A DNA stretch of 64,000 bases from SMBSF63 sp034003545 (GCA_964447155.1 CAYURM010000011.1:1-64000), one strand, 5' to 3'. Counted from the stretch's first letter, positions 16,733 through 25,135 are shown. Notes: generated by a model from the sequence alone, not told the origin. Translations and numbers: made by a program.

Positions 16733-17848
16733 ATGAGGCAGGCTATGCTTGGTGAGGTACATCAACTCGCTTCACAATTATGGATGATTGAAGGTGGTTT
16801 TGTGGAAGGCCAGCCTGGTCTTCCCGAAGCGGCGAATGCCTTGCTGTTTCAGGCGGGGGACAGGTTGTATCTGCTGGACAGCGGCATGGGGGAAACGATG
16901 CGGGCGGCGATTGAGGAACAGTTGATGACGATCGGCAGGCCGCATGATTTTACTTTGCTGAATACGGGGCAGGGAATCAGCGGGAATGGCAATAACGATA
17001 TCATCCATAATGTGCTGGCGGATCAAAAGAATCATCTGACACAGGATCGTCTTGAGGCAGATCAGGCGCAGGCCCTCTCCGCGCGCTTGTATGTGTTGAG
17101 CCGCTATGTTGATCCTTTTCGAGCTGTGGATGGCAATGGGCTGCGCCAGTTTGGACTGCGCGCCATGCGCGAGGTGCTGGCGGCTTTCATTGGGCAGCGC
17201 AAGGCACTGCGCTGGATGGTTGGGCTGGCTGCGCGGCACTGGCCGCAGATGGATGAGTCTGCGGATACCGCAGCGCTGTTACTGCCGGAGGATAGGGAGA
17301 CGCTGGAAATTGGCGGCACGACCTGGCAGGGCTGGCGGTTGGGAGAAGACGACGTGTGGGTCTTGCAGGCCGGGCAGGGGTTATGGTGCTATCTGCCGGC
17401 GGAGCAGGTGTTGTTTGCGCCAGACTGGCGGGATGCGTTCTCTCCTGTCTGGCCGGAGATGCAGCAGAAAAGCCCGACAGTATTATGGGAAAAACTGGAG
17501 CAAATGACCCGCGAGGGAGTTATTTCCCGATTGGTTGATGGCGCCCATGCGGAGGTGATCCGCGAGCGGGGAATGATCTTACAAATGGTGGAACAACTCC
17601 TCAGCCGCAGACAGGGCTTGCAGCAGGCGCTGGGGGCGATCCTGCACCGGGAGCCGGGGATGACAGCGCGGCAGCTTTCCCGCCGTTTGCGCAAGCTGCG
17701 CCACCGCCCGGCTGTAGCCTGGTATCTGGATGAACCGCTGCCGGCTGATATGATCTGTTTTGAGCAGTTTTTGGTGAGCCTGCTGCTGGAGATGGGCTGC
17801 ACCACGCGAGGCATCTGGCGGCACAAGAAATTCTTCATCAATGGATAA
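16733..17848 (+). CDS. Metallo-beta-lactamase-fold protein lacking the metal-binding motif
   Basis: A 371-residue protein that begins like an MBL hydrolase: NALLFQAGDRLYLLDSGMG, then FTLLNTGQGISGNGNNDI (about residues 73-90). In active relatives that segment is T-HxHxDH-xG; here the ligands read G-Q-G-I-S-G, so the His, His, Asp and His are all gone while the flanking NT and NGN are kept. Later, VLQAGQGLWCYLPAEQVLFAPDW resembles the second metal region (usually GHSPG...FxGD) with its His lost and the Asp kept. The C-terminal 90 residues are helical and basic (RQLSRRLRKLRHRPA), like the winged-helix tail of some MBL proteins. Probably a non-catalytic binding protein; the frame is intact, so it is not a pseudogene. 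Confidence 0.7.
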   Translation: MRQAMLGEVHQLASQLWMIEGGFVEGQPGLPEAANALLFQAGDRLYLLDSGMGETMRAAIEEQLMTIGRPHDFTLLNTGQGISGNGNNDIIHNVLADQKNHLTQDRLEADQAQALSARLYVLSRYVDPFRAVDGNGLRQFGLRAMREVLAAFIGQRKALRWMVGLAARHWPQMDESADTAALLLPEDRETLEIGGTTWQGWRLGEDDVWVLQAGQGLWCYLPAEQVLFAPDWRDAFSPVWPEMQQKSPTVLWEKLEQMTREGVISRLVDGAHAEVIRERGMILQMVEQLLSRRQGLQQALGAILHREPGMTARQLSRRLRKLRHRPAVAWYLDEPLPADMICFEQFLVSLLLEMGCTTRGIWRHKKFFING

Positions 17849-18000
17849 TGTGGAAAAGAAAGGGATGGGGGGATTAGTGCCTGACAGCCTTTTCTTGCGG
17901 AGTGGAGGGCGAAGTGCATGCCAGGCAAAGCACAACCATACCATCCACTTCCTTGCCGTAGCCCGGAAAGATGCGGATGGTTAATGGGTAACGAATGACT

Positions 18001-18028
18001 TTGATGAATGCCTGTTATGCTGTATAAT
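18001..18028 (+). promoter_or_regulatory. Promoter of the NSS transporter gene
   Basis: TTGATG (18001-18006), a 16-base spacer and TATAAT (18023-18028). The start would be near 18035, giving a leader of about 120 bases that contains the hairpin at 18058-18090. Confidence 0.65.
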
Positions 18029-18057
18029 CCAGCTCAGAAATGAGAATATGCAGGAAC

Positions 18058-18090
18058 GAGCGCGTCTTGATCAGACGGGGCTCTTTTTTT
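18058..18090 (+). terminator. Terminator-like hairpin in the 5' leader of the NSS transporter
   Basis: GAGC (18058-18061) with GCTC (18080-18083) and GTCT (18064-18067) with AGAC (18073-18076) form an interrupted stem followed by seven T. It lies downstream of the promoter and 67 bases before the start codon, so it would act as an attenuator of this gene unless it terminates an upstream transcript. Confidence 0.55.
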
Positions 18091-18156
18091 GTGTGTTCAT
18101 CGTTCTTATCGGCGCAGTTGCGTCAAAAATTTTCTTCCAAGAGGAGTTATTAAGTC

Positions 18157-19560
18157 ATGACAGTTTCTGATCAAGAAAAACAATCGGGTAAGACAAATGC
18201 TGCAAAAATGCTCCAGCGTGGTGGGTTTGCCACAGCGCTGGGCGCATTATTTGCGACACTGGGCTCGGCCGTGGGGCTGGGGAATATCTGGAAATTTCCT
18301 TCCGAGACGGGCACCAGCGGCGGGGCAGCTTTCATCATTGTGTATCTGCTGGCGACCTTGCTGGTGGGGCTGCCAGTGATGATCTCGGAGATTGCGATGG
18401 GGCGCAGTGCACGCGCCAATGCGATTGAGACGATGCGCAAGGTCTCGCCCAGCAAAAAACAGCCCTGGTGGCTGATCGGTGCAGGCGGGGCACTGGCGGC
18501 TTTTTTGATCATGGCGTTTTATACCGAAGTAGCTGGCTGGGTGTTTGCCTATATTTTCAAGTCGATCTCCGGCAGTTTGCTGTCAACGGACCCGAACGTT
18601 ACTTCTCAGGCATTTGCGGATTTGATCAGCAATCCCTGGCAGGCTTTGTTGTGGCAGTGGGTTGTGCTGGTGGTGATCACGATCATCATTATCCGCGGCG
18701 TGTCGAGAGGGATTGAAGCTACGGCGAAACGCCTGATCCCGTTGTTGTTTGTGCTGCTGCTGATCGTGGACATCCGCAGCCTGACCCTGCCCGGTGCCGT
18801 GGAAGGTTTGAAATTCCTGTTCACCCCTGATTTCAGCAAGTTGACGGGTGCGACAATCCTGGCAGCGATGGGGCTGGCCTTCTTCAAGTTGTCTATCGGG
18901 ATGGGCACCATGATCACTTATGGCAGCTATTGGAAGGATGATCAGAACATTCCCGGCACGACGACGCGGGTGATGCTGGCTGACTTGCTGGTTTCCATGC
19001 TGGCAGGGATTGCCATCTTCCCGGCGGTGTTTGCTTTCGGTTTGCAGGCAGATGCGGGGCCTTCCTTGTTGTTTATTACCATCCCTGCCGTGTTTGCCTC
19101 CATGCCATTTGGCGGAGTGTTCATGGTATTGTTCTTCGTGCTGGCGGCCGTGGCGGCCACCGGAGCGATGCTCTCGCTGATTGAGGTGCCGGTGGCGTTC
19201 CTGAATGAACAGTTCAACCTGCCGCGGGCGACGGGAGCGATCATCACCGCGGTTCTGCTGGCATTGATCGGTTCGCTGGCGGCCTTGTCCAGCAGCGTGC
19301 TGGCGGATGTGACTGTATTTGGGAAGAATTTCTTCGATCTGTTTGATTTCCTCAGCTCAAATATCCTGCTGCCAGTGGGCGGCTTTTTCATCACGGTGTT
19401 TGTGGGCTGGTTCTGGGGCTACGATAAATTCAGGCAGGTTTTGACCAACCGTGGCACATTGAAGAATGACAAACTGGTGCGGGCCATCTTTTTGTTGATC
19501 AAGTTCATCACCCCGCTGCTGGTGCTGGTGGTGCTGCTGAACGGGCTGGGCGTGTTTTAG
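18157..19560 (+). CDS. Neurotransmitter:sodium symporter (NSS/SNF family)
   Basis: A 467-residue Na+-coupled amino acid or amine transporter of the LeuT fold. The first helix signature LGSAVGLGNIWKFP, including the unwound substrate-binding segment and Na+ site, is intact, followed by GGAAFIIVYLLATLLVGLP. About eleven to twelve hydrophobic segments are visible, as usual for bacterial members. The substrate cannot be named. It is preceded by its own promoter and leader hairpin, and followed by a terminator shared with the converging DMT gene. Confidence 0.93.
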   Translation: MTVSDQEKQSGKTNAAKMLQRGGFATALGALFATLGSAVGLGNIWKFPSETGTSGGAAFIIVYLLATLLVGLPVMISEIAMGRSARANAIETMRKVSPSKKQPWWLIGAGGALAAFLIMAFYTEVAGWVFAYIFKSISGSLLSTDPNVTSQAFADLISNPWQALLWQWVVLVVITIIIIRGVSRGIEATAKRLIPLLFVLLLIVDIRSLTLPGAVEGLKFLFTPDFSKLTGATILAAMGLAFFKLSIGMGTMITYGSYWKDDQNIPGTTTRVMLADLLVSMLAGIAIFPAVFAFGLQADAGPSLLFITIPAVFASMPFGGVFMVLFFVLAAVAATGAMLSLIEVPVAFLNEQFNLPRATGAIITAVLLALIGSLAALSSSVLADVTVFGKNFFDLFDFLSSNILLPVGGFFITVFVGWFWGYDKFRQVLTNRGTLKNDKLVRAIFLLIKFITPLLVLVVLLNGLGVF

Positions 19561-19605
19561 GACGGGAAGAAGTCTGCGTTTCCTCATATTGAAGCATAAA
19601 CAAGA

Positions 19606-19640
19606 CTCCGCCAGGAAAAACCTGGCGGGGCTGCTTTTTT
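19606..19640 (+). terminator. Terminator between converging transporter genes
   Basis: CCGCCAGG (19608-19615) and CCTGGCGG (19621-19628) around AAAAA, followed by GGCTGCTTTTTT. It clearly serves the NSS gene. On the minus strand the T-run is poor. Confidence 0.8.
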
Positions 19641-19659
19641 AATTGAGGTTTGGAAAATC

Positions 19660-20664
19660 TCAGGTCATCAGGGTGATGATGTAAGCGCCGATGAAGTAGC
19701 ACACCACAGCGGCTGCCAGGGCGGCGTAACTGCGGCGGGGTGCGCCTTTGAATTCGCTGTAGACCAGACCCCACAGCTGTGTCCACAGACCGGCGGTCAT
19801 GCCCAGCGGCCAGGCAATGACGGTGCTGAGTGAGGCGGTGGCGAAGGTGTGAATGATGTTGCCGCCGTAGTGGGACAACCCGGCCAGGATGCCGAGTTTG
19901 TGCCGCTTGAACCCGGCGTGCAGGACGAGCGGCCATTGCTTGCGGAGTGTCAGCAATAAGCCGCTGGAGAGCAGCGAGCCGATAAAGGCGCCAGTGGCAA
20001 GCAAGGCCATGAAAGGCATCACGGCCAGGCCATTGGGCTGTGTGATTGATTTGAGTCCGTAAGAGGCCCCCAGGGTGTAGGCGGGCATCAGCAGGGAGGC
20101 AATCAGCAGCAGGCCGAGACCTTTCCACAGGTCCTGCATGTTGAACTGGAGTTGGTTATCGTCCGCGTCCAGGGCTTGTGCGCGCAACTTGCCCGCCAGC
20201 ATGGAGGCAGCCACCGCCCCCACCAGGAAGAGGCAGGCCAACCCCATCTTGAGGGCCGAGAAGCCCGGCGGCAGGCCGCCGACAATGGCGGAGAGCAGGG
20301 TGCCGATGAGGATGTTCATTGAGGTCTGGATGGGCTGGGAGAGGGACAGCCCGATCAGCTTGCTGACCGAGACCGAGATTTGCAGGCCGATCACATACAG
20401 CGCGCCGCACAGCAGGGTGACGGTGATGCGGCTGGGGTCCACTGCCCAGATATCGTGCATGTTGCCGAGCAGGGACGAGCCGTCCAGGGCAAAGCCCACC
20501 GCCCAGACGAAAATGACGGAGGCGGCGAAAAGGGTAATGTAAAAGCCTTCCAGGGGGTAGTCATCCAGGTATTTGATCGCAATGAACCACGAGCCCCACA
20601 TAAAGGCGGCCGTCAGGCTCATCGAAACCGCTAATCCAGTCGTCAAATCAGGGGCGATATTCAA
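19660..20664 (-). CDS. DMT-superfamily ten-helix transporter
   Basis: A 334-residue membrane protein with about ten hydrophobic segments. The N-terminal SLTAAFMWGSWFIAIKYL and the inner repeat of two five-helix bundles are typical of the drug/metabolite transporter superfamily; the overall look is nearest to sugar or ureide-type permeases (GRP/RhaT-like). The substrate is unknown. The open frame extends to 20691, but a TTG at 20664 has GGAAGGA nine bases upstream and is preferred; no ATG fits before residue 20. The upstream gap with the chagasin-like gene is a divergent promoter region. Confidence 0.8.
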   Translation of the reverse strand: MNIAPDLTTGLAVSMSLTAAFMWGSWFIAIKYLDDYPLEGFYITLFAASVIFVWAVGFALDGSSLLGNMHDIWAVDPSRITVTLLCGALYVIGLQISVSVSKLIGLSLSQPIQTSMNILIGTLLSAIVGGLPPGFSALKMGLACLFLVGAVAASMLAGKLRAQALDADDNQLQFNMQDLWKGLGLLLIASLLMPAYTLGASYGLKSITQPNGLAVMPFMALLATGAFIGSLLSSGLLLTLRKQWPLVLHAGFKRHKLGILAGLSHYGGNIIHTFATASLSTVIAWPLGMTAGLWTQLWGLVYSEFKGAPRRSYAALAAAVVCYFIGAYIITLMT

Positions 20665-20867
20665 GAGGTTTTTTCCTTCCGAGATGATCAAGTTGTGCGG
20701 CTGATTCTAGCAGGTGAGGGGGGACTGGTCAATGAGAAAAATCGAAAATTACTCGGTCATTTGTTCGATTAATTCGTGATTTTTTGGGCATAACCTGCTA
20801 AAATAGAAGTATAAATGTCCTGTCTTGGCAGCGCTGCGTTGGATGCGCGCCAAAGAGGAGGTCCGGG

Positions 20868-21296
20868 ATGAAAAGTTGGAGATGGGTTTTGGCGGGGGTG
20901 TGGTTGATGCTGGCTGCCTGTGCGCCGGAGCCGTTGATCAGCATGGGCGCTGCGGCGGAGAGTGAGGAGGTGGCAGCGGTGATGCTTACAGAAGAAAATG
21001 ATGGTGACGAGATCGCTTTAAGGGTCGGACAGGAGGTACACGTCCTGTTGACTGGCAATCTGACCACGGGCTACACGTGGGAAACCCGGGATGTGGACGC
21101 GGCAAGGCTGCACCTGACAGGCGAACCGGAGTATACCGCTGCCAGTGATGCGCTCGGTTCGGGCGGGACGTTTAACTTCACCTTCACTGCGGTGGCGCCG
21201 GGGGAAACTGAGCTGACCTTGATCTATCATCGCAGTTTTGAGCAGGATGTGCCGCCCAAACGCACGTTTTCGGTGAAAGTAGTGATTGAAGGGTGA
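20868..21296 (+). CDS. Chagasin-like (I42) protease inhibitor lipoprotein
   Basis: A 142-residue protein with a lipobox (MLAACAP, Cys18), so it is exported and lipid-anchored. The mature part matches the chagasin/I42 inhibitor family, immunoglobulin-fold inhibitors of papain-type cysteine proteases. The three loop motifs can be seen: NLTTGYTWE (usually NPTTGYxW), GSGGTFNFTF (usually GxGG) and YHRSFE in place of the RPW loop. The third loop is therefore poorly conserved. An AGAGGAGG precedes the ATG. Target protease unknown; the transglutaminase-like lipoprotein at 54.9 kb has a papain-like fold but there is no evidence for a link. Confidence 0.82.
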   Translation: MKSWRWVLAGVWLMLAACAPEPLISMGAAAESEEVAAVMLTEENDGDEIALRVGQEVHVLLTGNLTTGYTWETRDVDAARLHLTGEPEYTAASDALGSGGTFNFTFTAVAPGETELTLIYHRSFEQDVPPKRTFSVKVVIEG

Positions 21297-21341
21297 TGCG
21301 CGCCGGACATTGAAGCGGTCATTACAGAGGAGAACGGCATT

Positions 21342-22325
21342 GTGAAGATCTTTATTACCGGGGGAACCGGGTTTATTGGCGGGCATGTGGCCCGGCGTCT
21401 GGTTGAGGCCGGGCATCAATTGCATGGTCTGGTGCGCGAGACCAGCGACACGAGCAGCTTGCAGGAAATGGGCGCGCATCTGGTGACAGGAACGGTCAAT
21501 GATCTGGCAGCCTTGCAGGGTGGTATGCGGGACTGCGATGTGCTGATCCACCTGGCGAATGTATATTCTTTCTGGGAGCCGGATATGCGCATCCTGCCTC
21601 GCGTGAATGTGGCGGGGACGCGCACGGTGATGCAGGCGGCGGTGGCGGCTGACGTAAAGCGGGTGATCGATGTGAGTACGGTGGCGGTGTACGGCGTGCC
21701 GGCCGAGCAGCCGTTCAACGAGGAGACGCCGCATGCGTTGTCGTTGACGACCCTGTATGCGCGCACCAAGCGCCAGGCGGAGGAGATCGTGCGCCAGACG
21801 GCGGCAGAGCATGGTATGGAGCTGGTGGTTTTGCAGCCAGGAGCAGTCATTGGGGCGGGCGATACGCGCGCCACGGGGCAATATCTGGAAGCATTACTGG
21901 ATGGGCGGCTGCCGTTGATGTCGTTCAGCGAAACGCAGATGAATTTTATTCATGTGGCGGATGTGTGTGATGCCGTGGTGCGCTGCCTGACAGCGGACGA
22001 CGTGGTCGGAGAAACGTATCTGCTGGGCGGGACGCAGATGACGATGTGGGCATATCTTGGGCTGATCAGCGAGATGGGCGGGGTGCGCATGCCGTATGTC
22101 AAGCTGCCGGTGATCGTGCCGACGGTTTTGGGCTGGTTTCTGACGCCGCTGGCGCATCTCATCAAACGGCCGCCGATCTGGGGGTTGTCGAATGACCAGG
22201 TGCGCATGCTGCGGGACGGGTTCTGTTTTGATGGCAGCAAGGCGGAGCGCGAGCTGGGCATCTGCTACCGTCCGGTGCGGGATGCCGTGGCGGATGCGGT
22301 GGCATGGATGCGGGAGTGGGAGTAG
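21342..22325 (+). CDS. NAD-dependent epimerase/dehydratase (extended SDR)
   Basis: A 327-residue extended short-chain dehydrogenase. The Rossmann motif is TGGTGFIGGHVARRL at residues 6-20; VIDVSTVAVYG supplies the catalytic Ser/Thr and YARTK (YxxxK) the catalytic pair. Such enzymes act on nucleotide sugars, dihydroflavonol-like or steroid-like substrates; the substrate here is open. The start is GTG with AGAGGAGA upstream. It follows the inhibitor gene by 45 bases and may share its transcript. Confidence 0.9.
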   Translation: MKIFITGGTGFIGGHVARRLVEAGHQLHGLVRETSDTSSLQEMGAHLVTGTVNDLAALQGGMRDCDVLIHLANVYSFWEPDMRILPRVNVAGTRTVMQAAVAADVKRVIDVSTVAVYGVPAEQPFNEETPHALSLTTLYARTKRQAEEIVRQTAAEHGMELVVLQPGAVIGAGDTRATGQYLEALLDGRLPLMSFSETQMNFIHVADVCDAVVRCLTADDVVGETYLLGGTQMTMWAYLGLISEMGGVRMPYVKLPVIVPTVLGWFLTPLAHLIKRPPIWGLSNDQVRMLRDGFCFDGSKAERELGICYRPVRDAVADAVAWMREWE

Positions 22326-22509
22326 TGCGTGCCCTGAAGGGGATGGGAAACCACGATTTTGCTCGTTGGCGGAAGAAACCGATGCGGCGTGTTTTTCGTC
22401 CAACCTTGAAAAGGGTTGAGTCGCTTACCTGCTTATTTTTCATGCTGCTTATTTTGCTGGCTGAGTTGGTTTTTTCCAACCTTTCCAAGGGGCGTTTTTG
22501 GAGGCATAC

Positions 22510-23703
22510 ATGATTTCTGATCCCATTATTTTGATCGCAGGGCTGACGGCGCTGTTCATCCTCGTGCTGCTGGTGATTCTGGTGTTTGTGCTGCTGGGGC
22601 AGGTGCGCAAGGTGAATACGGGTAGCAGCGCGGAGGCGATGGGTCGTCTGGCAAATGCGGTGCAGCAGGAACAGACCCAGTTGGCGTCGCTGAACGCACG
22701 TGTGGCGAATCTGGAGCCGTTGAGCGGTTCGGTGCAGGCGATGCAGGTGGAGACGCGCGCTGTGGCCGAGCGGATCAGCATGGTGGAACAGGGCCAGCAG
22801 ACGGTGCACCGCGGGGTGGGTTCACTGACCACGCAATCGGCCTCGGCGCTGAGCGAGTTGAAGACGATCACCAATGGTCTCTCCGCAGCCACGGCCAGCA
22901 TGCGCGCCGAGCTGGAAACTGCACGCAATGACCTGACCGCACTGCGTTCGAGCACCCATGCCCGCCAGGCAGCCGACGCAGCCATGTCGGAGTCGATCCG
23001 GCGGTTGGAGATGATCATCGCCGGCACACACTCCAAAGGGGCAGCCGGGGAGAATATTCTTGAACTGGTGTTTGCCAAGCTGCCCGCGTCCTGGCAGATT
23101 CGCAATTTCAAGGTGGACGGCAAGCCGGTGGAGTTTGCCCTGCGCCTGCCGAATGATCTGGTGCTGCCGATTGACAGCAAATGGCCGGCCACGCATCTGG
23201 TGGAGCAGTTTGCCGTTTGTGAAGATCCCGCAGAACAGCAGCGCCTGAAGAAAGAGATCGAGACGGCGGTGCTGGGTAAGGCGCGTGAAGTCCGCAAATA
23301 TGTTGACCCGGCGGTGACGGTCAACTTTGGGGTGGCGGTGGTTCCGGACTCGGTGTATGACCTGTGCTACGGCATCCAGGCGGACGTGTTTCAGTTGGGG
23401 GTGGTGCTGGTCAGCTATAGCATGTTCGTGCCATATTTGTTGCTGGTGTTCCAGACGATGCTCAAGTCCAGCAGGGGGCTGGATGTGCAGCGCATGGAGG
23501 CCTACCTGCACACGGTCAGCGAGAGCATCCAGGCGATTCAGGAAGAATTGGACGGGCGCTTTTCAAAGGCGATCACGATGCTGTCCAACTCGCGGGATGA
23601 TATGCGCGCGCATCTGAGCAAGGCAGGCAGCAGCGCGGCCGGGCTGCGGCTGGGGAATGGGGATGGCGTGAAGGATAGCGTGGGCAGCAGTGATGAGGGG
23701 TAG
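22510..23703 (+). CDS. rmuC: RmuC-family DNA recombination protein
   Basis: A 397-residue protein. An N-terminal membrane segment (ILIAGLTALFILVLLVILVFVLL) is followed by a long coiled coil (about residues 40-160) and the RmuC nuclease-like domain (KGAAGENILELVFAKLP, LPIDSKWPATHL, YGIQADVFQLGVVLVSYSMF). RmuC in E. coli limits recombination at inverted repeats; the biochemical activity is not firmly established. The Asp-Lys (DSK) pair of the PD-(D/E)XK-like core is present. The ATG at 22510 has GGAGG at the right spacing; an upstream TTG is rejected. Confidence 0.9.
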   Translation: MISDPIILIAGLTALFILVLLVILVFVLLGQVRKVNTGSSAEAMGRLANAVQQEQTQLASLNARVANLEPLSGSVQAMQVETRAVAERISMVEQGQQTVHRGVGSLTTQSASALSELKTITNGLSAATASMRAELETARNDLTALRSSTHARQAADAAMSESIRRLEMIIAGTHSKGAAGENILELVFAKLPASWQIRNFKVDGKPVEFALRLPNDLVLPIDSKWPATHLVEQFAVCEDPAEQQRLKKEIETAVLGKAREVRKYVDPAVTVNFGVAVVPDSVYDLCYGIQADVFQLGVVLVSYSMFVPYLLLVFQTMLKSSRGLDVQRMEAYLHTVSESIQAIQEELDGRFSKAITMLSNSRDDMRAHLSKAGSSAAGLRLGNGDGVKDSVGSSDEG

Positions 23704-23780
23704 GTATTGGGGATTGACTCCTTCTTGATGCGCAGCCTTTGCGTTTCATACGCTTCAAGTAAGGTATTGCCTTCCATGCC

Positions 23781-23796
23781 TGTCAAATAATTGACA
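23781..23796 (+). promoter_or_regulatory. Palindrome overlapping the OsmC promoter -35 box
   Basis: TGTCAA-ATAA-TTGACA, a perfect 6-bp inverted repeat whose right arm is the -35 hexamer itself. A regulator bound here would block RNA polymerase. Confidence 0.6.
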
Positions 23797-23819
23797 AATA
23801 AGATGGTATTTAGTATAAT
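23791..23819 (+). promoter_or_regulatory. Consensus promoter of the OsmC-like gene
   Basis: TTGACA (23791-23796), a 17-base spacer and TATAAT (23814-23819): a full match to the sigma-70 consensus and the best promoter in the window. The start would be near 23826. Confidence 0.9.
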
Positions 23820-23820
23820 A

Positions 23821-23844
23821 TTGTTGTGAATTTATTCACAACAA
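23821..23844 (+). promoter_or_regulatory. Candidate operator at the OsmC transcription start
   Basis: TTGTTGTGAA-TTTA-TTCACAACAA, a perfect 10-bp inverted repeat directly after the -10 box and spanning the expected start. Size and position suit a dimeric repressor; MarR/OhrR-type peroxide sensors often control OsmC-family genes, but the regulator is not in this window. Confidence 0.7.
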
Positions 23845-23873
23845 AACTCACCTATTTTTGAAGGAGGATTTCA

Positions 23874-24317
23874 ATGACTACTGCTACTTTTAAGGCCACC
23901 AGCAAACTGGTGAAAGGTTTACAGGTTGATAATACTGTGCGTGGTTTTTCTGTGCGCATGGATGAACCGGCCAATTTGGGCGGGACGGACACGGGCATGA
24001 ATCCGGTGGAGGCGCTGTTGATCGCTCTGGGTTCGTGCCAGGTGATCGTGGCGGCGGCGTTTGCCAAGGCGGAGGGGATTGACCTGCAAGATTTCTGGGT
24101 TGAACTGGAAGGCGATCTGGACCCGGATGGTTTCCTGAAGGGCAAAGAAGGCGTGCGGATGGGCTTCTCGGAAGTACGGTTCACCCCGCATATCAAGACC
24201 AGCTCTTCCCCGGAAGCGGTCAAGAAGTTCATGGGCTTCGTGAAGTCCCGCTGCCCGGTGGGCGATGTGATGCTGAACGGTACCAAAATTGTTCCGGCGG
24301 ATGCAGTGATAGAATAG
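23874..24317 (+). CDS. OsmC/Ohr-family protein
   Basis: A 147-residue thiol peroxidase-fold protein. Both conserved cysteines are present: GSCQVIVAAAF near residue 58 and KSRCPVGDVML near residue 126, the pair that reduces organic hydroperoxides in OsmC/Ohr enzymes. MNPVEALLIALGSC is the family signature. The protein is likely cytoplasmic and works with a dithiol reductant. GGAGG lies seven bases before the ATG. It is monocistronic and has an exceptionally strong promoter with two palindromes, so tight repression is expected. Confidence 0.9.
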   Translation: MTTATFKATSKLVKGLQVDNTVRGFSVRMDEPANLGGTDTGMNPVEALLIALGSCQVIVAAAFAKAEGIDLQDFWVELEGDLDPDGFLKGKEGVRMGFSEVRFTPHIKTSSSPEAVKKFMGFVKSRCPVGDVMLNGTKIVPADAVIE

Positions 24318-24529
24318 TCGACAGATTGTTTTGATTTCAGCCCTTTGGCTTTGCGCCAGAGGGCTGGTGTTTTAAGAAGGAATCGGTAATCCGTAATTCG
24401 TCAATCAGGGAGCAGGAGAGGGAATTTTCACGGAAGACCTTGACAAACCGAAGAAAAATCCCGATAATAAAATAGAATATATGTTCTATAAAAAATTGCC
24501 GATCGGTGGGATGGGTCAAGGAGGATGGG

Positions 24530-24562
24530 ATGAAAAAGATGCCGGATGAGATGTCCGCATGA
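24530..24562 (+). CDS. Ten-codon leader peptide ORF upstream of the LuxR-type gene
   Basis: ATG at 24530 follows AAGGAGG (24518-24524) by five bases and encodes MKKMPDEMSA. Its stop TGA overlaps the ATG of the LuxR-type gene as ATGA. The LuxR gene has no ribosome-binding site of its own, so translation of the leader may feed ribosomes into it. Whether the peptide has any function is unknown. Confidence 0.5.
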   Translation: MKKMPDEMSA

Positions 24563-24993
24563 CGCGGTTGATTTTTCTGCCGGACAGGAAGACGTTCATT
24601 TTGCTTGAATCGCCATTGCCGCCGGAAGCGTTGACGGAGGCGGTGCTGCGCGGGGAGTGGCAGCCGCCATCCTCGTATGGTGCTGCGGGAAAGCGTGCGT
24701 TTCAAGCCACTCAACAGGGGCAGGTTGTGGTGGTCACCCCGGATGAGGAAGGGCTGCCGGTGATATCGCCGCCGGATCTCAGCCGGCGGCAGTGTGAGGT
24801 ATTGCAATGTCTGGCGGAGGGGTTGACCAACAAGCAGATCGCCCGGCGGTTGGGAATGTCGGAGCGCACGGTGTTCAATCATCAGTTGGCGTTAAAACAC
24901 AGCTTGCAGGTCAACACGCTGGCGCAGGCGGCAGCGGTGGGGACGATGCTGGGGCTGTGCCAGCCGGTAGCGGGCGATAAAGGCACTGGATAA
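24559..24993 (+). CDS. LuxR-type HTH transcriptional regulator
   Basis: A 144-residue protein. Residues 1-70 do not match a receiver or ligand domain that I recognise. Residues about 73-135 are a LuxR/FixJ helix-turn-helix (LSRRQCEVLQCLAEGLTNKQ, then IARRLGMSERTVFNHQLALK). The usual VKxH motif reads VFNHQ, which is common enough. It likely binds DNA as a dimer; the input signal is unknown. Translation appears coupled to a ten-codon leader ORF. Confidence 0.85.
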   Translation: MTRLIFLPDRKTFILLESPLPPEALTEAVLRGEWQPPSSYGAAGKRAFQATQQGQVVVVTPDEEGLPVISPPDLSRRQCEVLQCLAEGLTNKQIARRLGMSERTVFNHQLALKHSLQVNTLAQAAAVGTMLGLCQPVAGDKGTG

Positions 24994-25110
24994 TGTAAAA
25001 TTTATTCATCATTGACAGGATTTGGTGAATCGGGCAAACAGTCAATCCCTGAATCAGGGATTAGGGGGTAGGGAATTAGGCAATTTGGGGATGATTTTCT
25101 CAAATTCAAT
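24994..25110. repeat. AATGTAAAAT element with ATCAGG-type tract
   Basis: AATGTAAAAT (24994-25003) is followed 50 bases later by degenerate AATCAGG/ATTAGG tandem copies (25054-25083). The same pairing occurs near 54738-54790 and, in altered form, near 48250-48310. Confidence 0.4.
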
Positions 25111-25135
25111 GACAAGGGGGGCAAAAAATGAGCGG

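Larger units (their letters stand above)
17849..18156 (+). other. Intergenic region with leader of the NSS gene
   Basis: About 308 bases. The first half shows nothing recognisable. The second half holds the promoter, the terminator-like hairpin and, at 18139-18144, an AGAGGAG-type ribosome-binding site. Confidence 0.6.

Noticed and set aside
16733..17848. Calling the MBL-like gene a pseudogene
   Set aside because: The frame is continuous and the flanking motif residues are kept, so loss of ligands looks like divergence rather than decay.
22304..22513. 69-codon frame between the SDR and rmuC genes
   Set aside because: No ribosome-binding site, starts inside the SDR gene, no protein-like pattern.
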